In this document: in pieces, positions 42,048 through 50,157 of the stretch | Position numbering within the stretch: position 1 is the stretch's first letter | How the letters are laid out: every line of letters begins with the position of its first letter | Assembly (NCBI GenBank): GCA_009929445.1 | Contig: SAAL01000012.1 | Location: 1-50,157, forward strand | DNA from: Bacteroidia bacterium | GTDB taxonomy: Bacteria; Bacteroidota; Bacteroidia; Bacteroidales; Paludibacteraceae | DNA: 50,157 nt | Direction of reading: 5' to 3' | The notes under the pieces: model-generated | What the model saw: only the letters and a program-made list of their open reading frames with translations | What the model was told of the DNA's origin: nothing | Database searches by the model: none | Translations under genes and position numbers: made by a program

Positions 42048-43889
42048 ATGATTGATGCCAAATACATATTACATAGCATTAGAGATATAAACCGCTTATA
42101 CGAAATTTCGGCAAGCTCACAATCTGCAATTGAACTCGATTTTGTAAACGAAAATTTTGTTGTTCCTTGTTTGAAAGCTCCTATTTCAAATGATGAATAT
42201 GAAGCTTTCGTGGCGGTAGTTCCGGGAATTGTATTGTCAACTTTGTATGAACGTTATGGTGCCAGACTTTTACAGCAAAATGTTCGTTCCTTTCTTCAAT
42301 TTGGAAGCAAAATCAATAAGGGTATTCGCACCACAATTACAAGTACTCCACATATGTTTTTAGCGTATAACAATGGGATAACCGCAACGGCTGACCATAT
42401 AGAATTGGACACTTCAGGCAAACATATCAAATACATAAGAAATTTGCAGATTGTAAACGGTGGACAGACTACCGCTTCAATCTACCACACTGCGAAAAAA
42501 GACAAGGCGGATATATCCAATATCTTTGTTCAAATGAAATTATCCGTCATTAAAAAGCCGGATGAATTTGACCGGATTGTTTCAGATATTTCCCGATTTG
42601 CCAACACACAAAACAAAGTCAATGAAGCTGATTTTAGTGCCAATAATCCTTATTTGGTTGCTTATGAAAAAATTTCTCGTTTCATTTTATCCCCTATTAC
42701 CCATACAAACAACATGCAAACTTGCTGGTTCTTCGAACGTGCAAGAGGTCAGTATAAGAATTTGCGGTTGAAAGAAGGATTTACAAAATCAGCTCAAAAT
42801 AAATTTGATCTGAAATATCCTAAAAATCAAGTTATAACAAAAGTAGAACTTGCAAAATACATAAACGCATTTCAGGAAGTTTCCGAAGGGCGTAAATTGG
42901 CTATCGGTCCACATATAGTTGTTCGAGGTAACGAAAAGAATTACGCTCAGTTTATCAACAACAATTTACCTGATGATCCAAGAAAAATAAACAATGTCTT
43001 TTTTGAAGATTCTATCGCAAAGTGTATTTTGTTTAAAACGGCAGAGAAACGCTATGGTGTAAAACCGGACAGTATTGGAGAAATGAGACAGGTAGTTGTA
43101 CCCTATACAATCTCCCTTTTATCTCAGATTACAAATAATCGTCTGGATATATACAAGATTTGGAAAAACCAACAGGTGTCACCTGAACTCTCGGATTTCA
43201 TTTACGAGTTAATGAAACAGGTAAACCAATTCATTCTTGAAAAGTCCCCTGTATCGCACTATATCGAATGGGCTAAAAAAGAAGAATGTTGGGATAAGGT
43301 AAAGGGCAATTCATGGAATGTCGATATTTCCGAAATTCAAGCAGATTTAATCGACATAAAGAACCCTCCCAAACGAAATGTAATTGAGGAAACTGAAGAT
43401 TCAGTAGCTAATGCTAACCACGAAGAAGAAATAATCCGGTCAATTCCGTTTGCTTTGTGGAAAAAAATTGAATCATGGGGAAAGGATACGGATCGACTAT
43501 CAATCAACCAACAGTCAACCGCATTTAATACAGCTTTCAAAGTAAAGAACAACCAGAAATTTTCTGATTCTGAACGTAGTAAAGCAATGGCAATCTTTGA
43601 GATAGTTTGCGAACACAATATTGACCTGCTCTCCGAAGCTGATGAACTTGCAGAACCAGCAAAAGAAGAAATCAATAAAGAAGTACAAGTTGATGCCGAT
43701 CTTGGTATCACAGTCGAACTTATTCAGAAGATGGCAGATTGGGATAAACGCCGCCGTATTCTTAAAGACTGGCAATGGAAAGTTTTGAACGAAGTAGCTA
43801 CTGGCAAACGGCAGTTGGATAGTCGCTTGGCATGGGGTTGCAAGAAAAGTCTGGATATTTTGAAAAAACAGGGATTTACAGAGGTTTAA
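42048..43889 (+). CDS. AIPR-family protein (abortive infection phage resistance)
   Basis: A 613-aa protein. The AIPR domain spans about residues 30-330, with GSKINKGIRTTITSTPHMFL, AYNNGITATADHIEL, LQIVNGGQTTASIYHTAKK and SRFANTQNKVNEADFSANNP, the family's hallmark segments. The C-terminal third is helical and unassigned, with an acidic linker (VDADLGITVELIQKMADWDK). AIPR proteins were named for abortive-infection phenotypes in Lactococcus and also occur in R-M-like islands with Vsr and Z1 ATPases; no Z1 or methylase is seen here. Last gene of the five-gene operon. It overlaps the convergent Vsr gene by 4 bp. Confidence 0.85.
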   Translation: MIDAKYILHSIRDINRLYEISASSQSAIELDFVNENFVVPCLKAPISNDEYEAFVAVVPGIVLSTLYERYGARLLQQNVRSFLQFGSKINKGIRTTITSTPHMFLAYNNGITATADHIELDTSGKHIKYIRNLQIVNGGQTTASIYHTAKKDKADISNIFVQMKLSVIKKPDEFDRIVSDISRFANTQNKVNEADFSANNPYLVAYEKISRFILSPITHTNNMQTCWFFERARGQYKNLRLKEGFTKSAQNKFDLKYPKNQVITKVELAKYINAFQEVSEGRKLAIGPHIVVRGNEKNYAQFINNNLPDDPRKINNVFFEDSIAKCILFKTAEKRYGVKPDSIGEMRQVVVPYTISLLSQITNNRLDIYKIWKNQQVSPELSDFIYELMKQVNQFILEKSPVSHYIEWAKKEECWDKVKGNSWNVDISEIQADLIDIKNPPKRNVIEETEDSVANANHEEEIIRSIPFALWKKIESWGKDTDRLSINQQSTAFNTAFKVKNNQKFSDSERSKAMAIFEIVCEHNIDLLSEADELAEPAKEEINKEVQVDADLGITVELIQKMADWDKRRRILKDWQWKVLNEVATGKRQLDSRLAWGCKKSLDILKKQGFTEV

Positions 43890-44416
43890 TCCGTCTTGTT
43901 TGGAGTACTTGGGTATTCAAAAGTTTCTTCGGCAACGATAGAGATTTTGTTTTCCCGCTCCTCATAAAATTTCATTGAAATCTTACGGGGCTGATTCTCC
44001 AGTATTGAATTGATAAGGTTGTCAATCAGTGGTGTAATGTCGCGTTTGTAAGTGTGTCTGACTTCACATTCCCAAACAATAAGCACATTCCACCCGGCAA
44101 TTGTAAGTTTCTCTGTGTTGATTCTATCTCTTTCAACATTGGAGGTTATTTTGTCAATCCAGAATTGGGTATTTGATTTTGGAGTATAGGCGTATTTGCA
44201 AGCTTCATGTTTGTGCCAGAAGCAACCATGTACGAAGATAACCGTTTTGTATTTGGGTAAAACAATATCCGGTTTTCCGGGTAACCTTTTGTCGTTCACA
44301 CGGTAGCGAAAGCCCCTTGCAAAAAGAGCTTTCCGTAATGCCAATTCCGGTTTTGTGTTTTTCGACCGTATTCTGGACATTACTTGCGACCGTTTTTCTT
44401 TATCCCAAATATCCAT
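43886..44416 (-). CDS. vsr: Very short patch repair endonuclease-like (Vsr) protein
   Basis: A 176-aa protein; start at 44414-44416 (MDIWDKEKRSQVMSRIRSKN), the standard Vsr beginning, rather than the upstream frame. KPDIVLPKYKTVIFVHGCFW contains the catalytic Asp and the first zinc-site residues, followed by HKHEACKYAYTPKSN and the WNVLIVWECEVR segment. Vsr nicks T:G mismatches next to 5-methylcytosine sites and normally accompanies a Dcm-type cytosine methylase. None is in the window, so it is an orphan here. It faces the AIPR gene tail to tail with a 4-bp overlap. A TACTTTTG box lies 21 bp upstream (44438-44445). Confidence 0.9.
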   Translation of the reverse strand: MDIWDKEKRSQVMSRIRSKNTKPELALRKALFARGFRYRVNDKRLPGKPDIVLPKYKTVIFVHGCFWHKHEACKYAYTPKSNTQFWIDKITSNVERDRINTEKLTIAGWNVLIVWECEVRHTYKRDITPLIDNLINSILENQPRKISMKFYEERENKISIVAEETFEYPSTPNKTD

Positions 44417-44601
44417 TTGTTGTTGAAAATATACATACAAAAGTACCAATAATGAATGAATTATGAGATGGATACATTTTGACATTGAAAGGATAAAGTA
44501 TCTTTCAAAGTATGTATATAACTCGATGATGATAATGTCTTATATTCATTACAAATACATTTTTATTAAATAAAACAATAATCTCCACAAAAAAAAATAT
44601 C

Positions 44602-47600
44602 ATGATACAAATTATTCACATTTCAGATTTTCATTTAGAGTCAGATGATATTTTGATTCAAAAACAAAACATTCTTGCTGCTTTAGTTAATGATATTAAA
44701 CCCAAAATCCCCCAGCCAGAAAAGGCGATTATTGTAATTTCTGGTGATTTGGTTGATAAAGGTGGTAAGGGATTTAAATCAATTGAAGATGCTTTTTTGT
44801 CATTTGAGAAACAATTTATTGACAAATTGTCGAGTGAATTAAGTGTCAATAAAGAGCATTTCTTTTTTGTGCCTGGCAATCATGATGTTAGTAGAATTGA
44901 TATTGATGAGTTTGCAGAAATAGGTATTAAATCTCAATTGAAATCTCAAGAAGAAATTTCAAAATTTATCAAGTCTAATAAAATCAATGGGAAAAATATC
45001 AATAGAATCAAAAAATACAAGGAATTTGAGAGTAAGTATTACAATGATTTTCCTGAGAAACAATTAAGCTTATTCGACTCCAATTTCAAATTATCCAAGT
45101 TAGGTATTGGAGTTGCTTGTTTAAATTCTTCTTGGAGGTGTTTTGATGATAATGACAAAGGGAATCTAATCATTGGGAAAGAACAAATAGAATCTGCCTT
45201 AGATTACCTAAAAGAGGCAGATATAAAAATTGCTATTGCACACCACCCATATGAGTATTTATTAGAGGATGACAAAAAGGCAATAAAACCAGTAATAAGT
45301 TCAAATTTTGACATACTATTAGTAGGTCATGCACACTGCAATGATATTGCATTTACCAGAGATTTTTATGGTACAATTTTATGTTGTCAAAGTAATGCTT
45401 CAATTGCAGACTTTTCAAAAAACACAGATTATCAAAGTGGTTATTCAATAATAAATTTTGAAAAAGGAAAACGAACAACCATTTCCTATAGGAAATACTT
45501 ACACATGCATAAAAAATTTGTGAGTAATACTGATATTGGAAACGATAGCGGCGAAATTATTATTGATTATCCTAATACTCAAAAAATCGAACAAGACAAA
45601 ATTATTGACAAAGTTATAAATACTTTACAGGAAATTCGTTGTGAAGATGTAAATGAACATTTATTTGTTCACGGTACTGATGCAAAATGTCCATGTAAAG
45701 TAAATGACCTATTTGTTGAGCCGACAATAAGTAATTTGCCTGAAACACATGCCAATATAGATGAAATTACATATTATTCTGTATCAAAATTAGTTCAGAT
45801 GAGAGAAAATTTTCTGATTTATGGCTTAAAAGAATCAGGAAAAACTATTCTTCTTGATAAATTGATGATAGAATTCACCAAAGAATATTCTATACAGAAG
45901 CAAATTCCTGTCATTCTTAGATTCAACGAAATTGGAACGAAGGAAATTTCACAGAAAATTCGGGATTATATTGGGATATCAAGTAAAGAATATAGAGAAT
46001 GTCTGGTTAATTCAAATTTTGTATTATTAATTGATGATATTGACTTTGGAGAGGAAGGGAAAGGTAACTTAAACAAAATAATTCAATTTATTCGAGATAA
46101 TCCAAATGTTAGAATAATCGCAACAAAAGAACAAATATTAGAGAATAATTTACCTGAAGATTTCTTGGACTTTAATGCTGATTTTAATTTCAGTATAGCT
46201 TTTATTCAAAATTTCAAATCTGCTCACATAAAGAGTTTGATTCAGAAATGGTTTCCTGAGAAAACAGCTGATTATCAAAATCGCATAAACAAAGTAATAA
46301 AAAACTTTGAAGCGTTATCGTTACCTAGGACACCACTTTCTGTAACTTTGTTTTTATGGATTATTGATAAACAAGAAAATCGCCCAATCAATAATACGAT
46401 ATTGGTTTCTCAAGTCGTGGAAAATCTCCTTGAACACATAAATATCGAAAATATTTATGCTGATACATTTAATTCTGCAAACAAAATAAGATTGCTTTCA
46501 CATATTGCAAAATTCATGCACGATGATGGTAATGCAATCAGAAGTTACAGGATTTCATATTCAGCATTATTAGATTTTGTTACAACATATCTTAACTTGA
46601 AATTTGATATTAGTCCCAAAAAAGTAATTGATGATTTCGTAAAAAGAGGTATTTTATTGTATAATGATGAGAATTACTTAAAATTTAAATTCGCCTTCTT
46701 GTATCATTATTTTTTGGCGCTACATTTAGACAATGATATAAAATTTCGAAATTCTATTCTCAATATTGATAACTGCTTAAATTATATTGATGAATTGGAA
46801 TATTATTCGGGCTTACATACCAATTCTGAAGAATTGTTGTCGTTAAGTCAGGATTTATTAATACAAGTTTTTGCAGATTATAATAACGATATTGTTGATA
46901 AATATGATAAAATTGACCCTTTCTTCGATTCAAAAGATTCATTGTCAGATAGAATGAACATTGACAAAGTAAAAAAGAAACCAACAGAACATGAATTAGA
47001 AAAATTATATGATGAACAAATTAAAAATATTCCAATAAAAAGAGAAATAGAAAAAAGAAGCGAGGGAAATGTCAAACCAATTGATAAAACATTAAAACTT
47101 GCCTCTCAGATATTTAGAAATACCGAAGAGATTAACGATAGTGCAAAGAGGTTGGTGTCGTTAAAAAATATCATTAGAAGTTCAATATCCTATTTAATCT
47201 TATATAGAGATTCTTTAATCAGATATTACATAAAAAATCAAGAAAAACCTGCCGGTCTGCCTCCTAACGTTAATTTTGGGTTTTATATAAAAATTTTGCC
47301 GCTTCTACACCAATTATTAATGTCAGAATGGATTGGAACTGATAAAACAAAACTAATAATAGGAGAAAAAATTAAAGAAGACAAACTAAATCTGACAATA
47401 TCCGAATTTGAAAAATTCCTTACTATCTTTATTTTTTCGGATATAAAGGGGAAGGAGTATAAGGAAGTTATCAAATCATACCTAAAACAAACAAAATGGA
47501 AATATATTAAGGATTATGGCATAATTAAACTCATTTTGTATTATTATATGCGCTCAAAAGATAAAGAAACTGACAAATATTACCTTAATTTAATTTCTGA

Positions 47601-47694
47601 TTTAAAAATAAGTATGAAACAGATTAAAGATAAATCGACATTTATAAATAAATTAGAGAAAAGCAAAAGCGAAGAATTAAGAAAGAAAGAGTAA
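44602..47694 (+). CDS. Metallophosphoesterase-STAND NTPase fusion (candidate anti-phage protein)
   Basis: A 1030-aa, very AT-rich gene. Residues 1-300 are a calcineurin-like phosphoesterase with all metal motifs: D9xH11, GD (48-49), GNHD (92-95), AHHPYEY (about 212) and GHAH (242-245). After a linker comes a P-loop ATPase: Walker A GLKESGKT (408-415) and Walker B FVLLIDDIDFG (about 473-483), then a helical region like the arm domains of NACHT/STAND proteins. The last 450 residues are helical and probably sense a ligand. STAND proteins with nuclease or other effector N-termini act as phage sensors in bacteria. Codon and base use differ from its neighbours, suggesting separate transfer. It stands alone in a 185-bp divergent gap. 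Confidence 0.8.
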   Translation: MIQIIHISDFHLESDDILIQKQNILAALVNDIKPKIPQPEKAIIVISGDLVDKGGKGFKSIEDAFLSFEKQFIDKLSSELSVNKEHFFFVPGNHDVSRIDIDEFAEIGIKSQLKSQEEISKFIKSNKINGKNINRIKKYKEFESKYYNDFPEKQLSLFDSNFKLSKLGIGVACLNSSWRCFDDNDKGNLIIGKEQIESALDYLKEADIKIAIAHHPYEYLLEDDKKAIKPVISSNFDILLVGHAHCNDIAFTRDFYGTILCCQSNASIADFSKNTDYQSGYSIINFEKGKRTTISYRKYLHMHKKFVSNTDIGNDSGEIIIDYPNTQKIEQDKIIDKVINTLQEIRCEDVNEHLFVHGTDAKCPCKVNDLFVEPTISNLPETHANIDEITYYSVSKLVQMRENFLIYGLKESGKTILLDKLMIEFTKEYSIQKQIPVILRFNEIGTKEISQKIRDYIGISSKEYRECLVNSNFVLLIDDIDFGEEGKGNLNKIIQFIRDNPNVRIIATKEQILENNLPEDFLDFNADFNFSIAFIQNFKSAHIKSLIQKWFPEKTADYQNRINKVIKNFEALSLPRTPLSVTLFLWIIDKQENRPINNTILVSQVVENLLEHINIENIYADTFNSANKIRLLSHIAKFMHDDGNAIRSYRISYSALLDFVTTYLNLKFDISPKKVIDDFVKRGILLYNDENYLKFKFAFLYHYFLALHLDNDIKFRNSILNIDNCLNYIDELEYYSGLHTNSEELLSLSQDLLIQVFADYNNDIVDKYDKIDPFFDSKDSLSDRMNIDKVKKKPTEHELEKLYDEQIKNIPIKREIEKRSEGNVKPIDKTLKLASQIFRNTEEINDSAKRLVSLKNIIRSSISYLILYRDSLIRYYIKNQEKPAGLPPNVNFGFYIKILPLLHQLLMSEWIGTDKTKLIIGEKIKEDKLNLTISEFEKFLTIFIFSDIKGKEYKEVIKSYLKQTKWKYIKDYGIIKLILYYYMRSKDKETDKYYLNLISDLKISMKQIKDKSTFINKLEKSKSEELRKKE

Positions 47695-47758
47695 TTAGAA
47701 CTTTGCTATAGACTAATTTAGAAATTGTAATTATTATACCAAATTAAACTTTTGATTT

Positions 47759-49087
47759 ATGCCCGAAACTCAAAACATAGAATACAAATCCGTTTGGAAA
47801 GACGAGTATCTGAAATGGATATGCGGTTTTGCCAACGCCCAAGGCGGTACGCTCTACATTGGTAAGGACGATAATGGGAATGTCATAGGTGTAAAGAATG
47901 CCAAGAATCTACTGGAAGAATTGCCCAACAAAATAACTACTATCTTGGGAATCGTTGCCCCGGTAAACTTACACCAAACCGAGCATGGCGAATATATCGA
48001 AATCATTGTAGAATCACACCCCAATCCGGTAAACTACAAAGGTGAGTACCATTTCCGCAGCGGTTCTACCAAACAAGAGTTAAAAGGGGCTGCATTGGAT
48101 AAGTTCCTTTTGCATAAGTACGGTAAGAAATGGGATGGTGTTACAGTTCCAAATGTTCAAGTTTCTGAGTTAAAACAAGAAACCTTTGAATTTTTCAAGA
48201 AAAAGGGAATTGAAGCAAAACGCCTTGATGAAAAGTGCCTGAAAGAATCCACGGAACAGTTACTCAATAACCTGAATCTTACTGAAAACGGTTATTTGAA
48301 ACGGGCAGCATTGTTACTTTTCCACCCAGACCCAGAGAAATTTGTTACGGGTGCTTATATCAAGATTGGCTTTTTCAGAACGGAAAGTGATTTGCTGTTT
48401 CAAGATACCATACACGGAAACCTATTGGAGCAAGTCGAAAAAACAATAGAATTGCTTTTTACAAAGTACATTCGGGCAATGATAAGCTACGAAGGCATTT
48501 CTCGTGTAGAAACCTACGAATATCCGGTAGCTGCTTTGCGTGAAGCCCTTTTAAATGCCGTTGCACACAAAGATTATGCAGGTTGTACGCCTATTCAGAT
48601 TAAAGTTTATGCCGATAGAATAAGAATTTGGAATGAGGGACAACTCCCTGAAAATTGGACGGTCGATAAACTTTTGCACGAACATTCTTCACGCCCGTAT
48701 AACCCCGATATTGCCAATGCTTTTTTCCGTAGCGGTTATGTCGAATCGTGGGGGCGGGGCATTGAAATAATGACCGAACAATGTTCGCTGGCAAAATTAC
48801 CACCTCCAATAATAACAAATGACGGCAGTGATTTTTTGATTGTGTTCCGCAAGGATATTTACAATGCAGTAGATTTGGTCAAGTTAGGTCTGAGCGAAAG
48901 ACAGATTAAAGCCGTTCTGTATGTGAAAGAAAAAGGCAAAATTACAAATAGTGAATATCAAAAAATGAACGAAACTTCTGAAAGAACGGCTTCACGGGAA
49001 ATATCCGAACTTGTTAAAGCTAATCTGTTAGAGCAGGCAGGTAGTTTTGGTGCAGGTAGTTTCTATAAAATAAAAACGCCAGAATAA
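47759..49087 (+). CDS. AlbA-type (Schlafen AlbA_2) ATP-binding protein
   Basis: A 442-aa protein. The N-terminal AlbA_2 domain starts at ETQNIEYKSVWKDEYLKWIC and contains NAQGGTLYIGKDDNG. The middle has the GHKL-like segment YPVAALREALLNAVAHKDYA and RSGYVESWGRGIEIMTEQC. A winged helix ends it (VLYVKEKGKITNSEYQKMNE). It shares family and domain order with the 679-2187 gene, though the two differ clearly in sequence and this one lacks the EGI linker. It lies 64 bp behind the STAND gene and may be a separate defence or regulatory unit. Confidence 0.82.
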   Translation: MPETQNIEYKSVWKDEYLKWICGFANAQGGTLYIGKDDNGNVIGVKNAKNLLEELPNKITTILGIVAPVNLHQTEHGEYIEIIVESHPNPVNYKGEYHFRSGSTKQELKGAALDKFLLHKYGKKWDGVTVPNVQVSELKQETFEFFKKKGIEAKRLDEKCLKESTEQLLNNLNLTENGYLKRAALLLFHPDPEKFVTGAYIKIGFFRTESDLLFQDTIHGNLLEQVEKTIELLFTKYIRAMISYEGISRVETYEYPVAALREALLNAVAHKDYAGCTPIQIKVYADRIRIWNEGQLPENWTVDKLLHEHSSRPYNPDIANAFFRSGYVESWGRGIEIMTEQCSLAKLPPPIITNDGSDFLIVFRKDIYNAVDLVKLGLSERQIKAVLYVKEKGKITNSEYQKMNETSERTASREISELVKANLLEQAGSFGAGSFYKIKTPE

Positions 49088-49114
49088 CGCCAAATTCGCT
49101 ATAATAACGCCACA

Positions 49115-49237
49115 ATGCCGCCAAATGTAAGATTAACTTTAAACAAGCAGTTGCTACAAACTGAGAATTGGGCATTATATGCAATGTCAGGTGGTCAGAA
49201 AACTAATCTTGGTGGTCAGAAAAGGTGGTCAGATTAA
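49115..49237 (+). pseudogene. Possible remnant of an AlbA-type protein C-terminus
   Basis: A 40-codon frame starting at ATG 49115 reads QTENWALYAMSGGQKTNLGG and ends at TAA 49235-49237. The repeated GGQK words resemble the low-complexity linkers of AlbA-type ATP-binding proteins, and it directly follows such a gene. It may be a decayed or shifted tail; chance is not excluded. Confidence 0.25.
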
Positions 49238-49318
49238 TTACCACAAATGAACGGGTTAGAAATGTATTTCCCCATTATTCCCCAAATCTCCAAAATGGGG
49301 ATATGGGGAATTTTCAAT

Positions 49319-50157
49319 TTAAGCGGTAAATTTATTTGAATGACCTGCCCACGCAGGTTTAAACCGAATAGGTAAAGCGGTCTTCGTCATTCCGCCACTT
49401 TGTTCACAAATTTCGTGCAAGGCGAATGCAGAGCTCAGCTTGCTGAAGCTATGCTGAGCCGCTGCCGAAATTCTTGCACTCAAAAAAACATACCCACAAG
49501 GGTAAAACAAGCAGCCTACAAAAAATCTCCACACCTCGTTTCACTTCGGGTAGTATTTTTTCGGCTGCCCTTGTGGCTACCGCTTCCACACTCATTCCTG
49601 CACTCCGGTAGGTGCTCGTCATGGCGTGTTAGCTTGTTTTGTTCACCACGTTCTGTCATTCCTCAGTCGTGGCTACTTCTGCCCCCAAAACCCCAATAGG
49701 GTTTATTTTTATTTGTAAGTTGGGGGCAGCCGCCACTTAGAGTTTTGCTCGCCTGCGGTCGCTCGTGCTGTTATGGTTTGTCACATTTTTTGCAGCTCAC
49801 TTTCCCATGTTGGCATAGCCGTGTTTGCTTTCATTCCACAAGTTCCATTTCATGCTTCACACCGCTATTGCCAACCGCACGCAAGAGCTGGCATTCATTC
49901 GCTCATTGCGTTCCATTCCACTCATTTCACTTTCAGGGTATATGTTTTTTCCCACCCACAAATCCATGTGGTTGCAGCCGTGTTCCGTTTCACTCCACAC
50001 CGCTTCACCACCGCACACATACACCCTTACCGTTCATTCGCTTCAATACACTCCATTCGTTCATTACTTCCAGCCCTTGCCTTTTCCAACGCACCGTTCG
50101 GGCAAAAAAATGCGCCAAACCAGCTGCCGGCAGCACCCGTCCACCGCGCTCCGCGCT
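49319..50157. other. Unexplained pyrimidine-rich, gene-free right end
   Basis: No frame with domain-like content is seen on either strand. The plus strand is strikingly C+T-rich with recurring words such as TTCATTC, CATTCGCTTC, CCATTCCACTC and TTCACTTTC, and the base composition is more GC-rich than the AT-rich genes before it. It contains a nested hairpin at 49679-49729. It may be the terminal or transfer-origin region of the right element, or the start of a neighbouring element. Confidence 0.45.
49679..49729. repeat. Nested inverted repeat, oriT- or terminator-like
   Basis: The outer arms CTGCCCCCAA (49679-49688) and TTGGGGGCAG (49720-49729) are perfect. Inside the left half, AAACCC and GGGTTT pair around CAATA. 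Such nested hairpins occur at transfer origins of mobilisable elements, but no relaxase gene is in the window. Confidence 0.45.

Noticed and set aside
49319-49699. Short frames of 71 and 99 codons in the right-end region
   Set aside because: Both lack domains and lie in compositionally biased repetitive DNA; neither has a promoter or a plausible operon partner.

Overview
The window comes from a member of the Bacteroidota, most likely an environmental Bacteroidales-type polysaccharide degrader. The evidence is the recurrent TAnnTTTG promoter box, the 47-nt type II-C CRISPR repeat with a 1440-aa Cas9, the BT4734-like, DUF3987 and DUF6371 replication-type genes, and a cluster of secreted GH27/GH31/GH67/GH43 enzymes. 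No rRNA or tRNA gene was recognised.

Layout. (1) About 1-13.5 kb, all minus strand: an integrative element. A tyrosine recombinase sits at its right end, followed in the direction of transcription by a hypothetical gene, two small helix-turn-helix genes, a DUF3987 ATPase and a DUF6371 primase-like gene. Its cargo is a type I restriction-modification locus: an XRE regulator, hsdM, hsdS, a DUF4062 gene, an AlbA-type ATP-binding gene and hsdR, which is cut by the window edge. (2) 13.7-23.5 kb, minus strand: five glycoside hydrolase genes, probably for side chains and oligosaccharides of a substituted xylan or related hemicellulose. The GH67 gene carries an in-frame TAA. (3) 23.5-24.2 kb: a gene-poor gap holding the frameshifted remnant of an N-6 DNA methylase and a terminator. 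(4) 24.2-33.8 kb: a type II-C CRISPR-Cas locus with cas9, cas1 and cas2 on the minus strand and the tracrRNA and array on the plus strand. Three extra genes (HU-like, DUF6155-like, REP-associated transposase) lie between cas9 and cas1, and a family of TTGGAAAAG-type palindromes sits in nearly every gap of that segment. (5) 33.9-49.1 kb: a second integrative element, mostly plus strand, with the same kind of core (recombinase, hypothetical gene, two HTH genes, BT4734-like primase, PriCT/DUF3987 protein). Its cargo looks defensive: an AbiEi-like regulator leading a compact five-gene operon (93-aa protein, PD-(D/E)XK-like protein, HNH nuclease, AIPR protein), a Vsr nuclease, a metallophosphoesterase-STAND ATPase, and another AlbA-type protein. 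(6) 49.1-50.16 kb: no convincing gene; a pyrimidine-rich stretch with nested inverted repeats.

How it fits together. This is a defence-rich region: type I R-M, CRISPR-Cas9 and a mixed nuclease/STAND island, brought by two elements of similar core design that flank a catabolic cluster. In the CRISPR array each repeat contains a Bacteroidota-type promoter (TTG, 21 nt, TATCTTTG). The two end repeats are damaged in complementary ways: the first keeps only the promoter half and the last only the tracrRNA-pairing half. This suggests that each spacer is transcribed from its own repeat. The leading candidates for something undescribed are the AbiEi-led five-gene operon, the HU/DUF6155/RAYT insertion in the cas operon with its palindrome family, and the twin defence-carrying elements.
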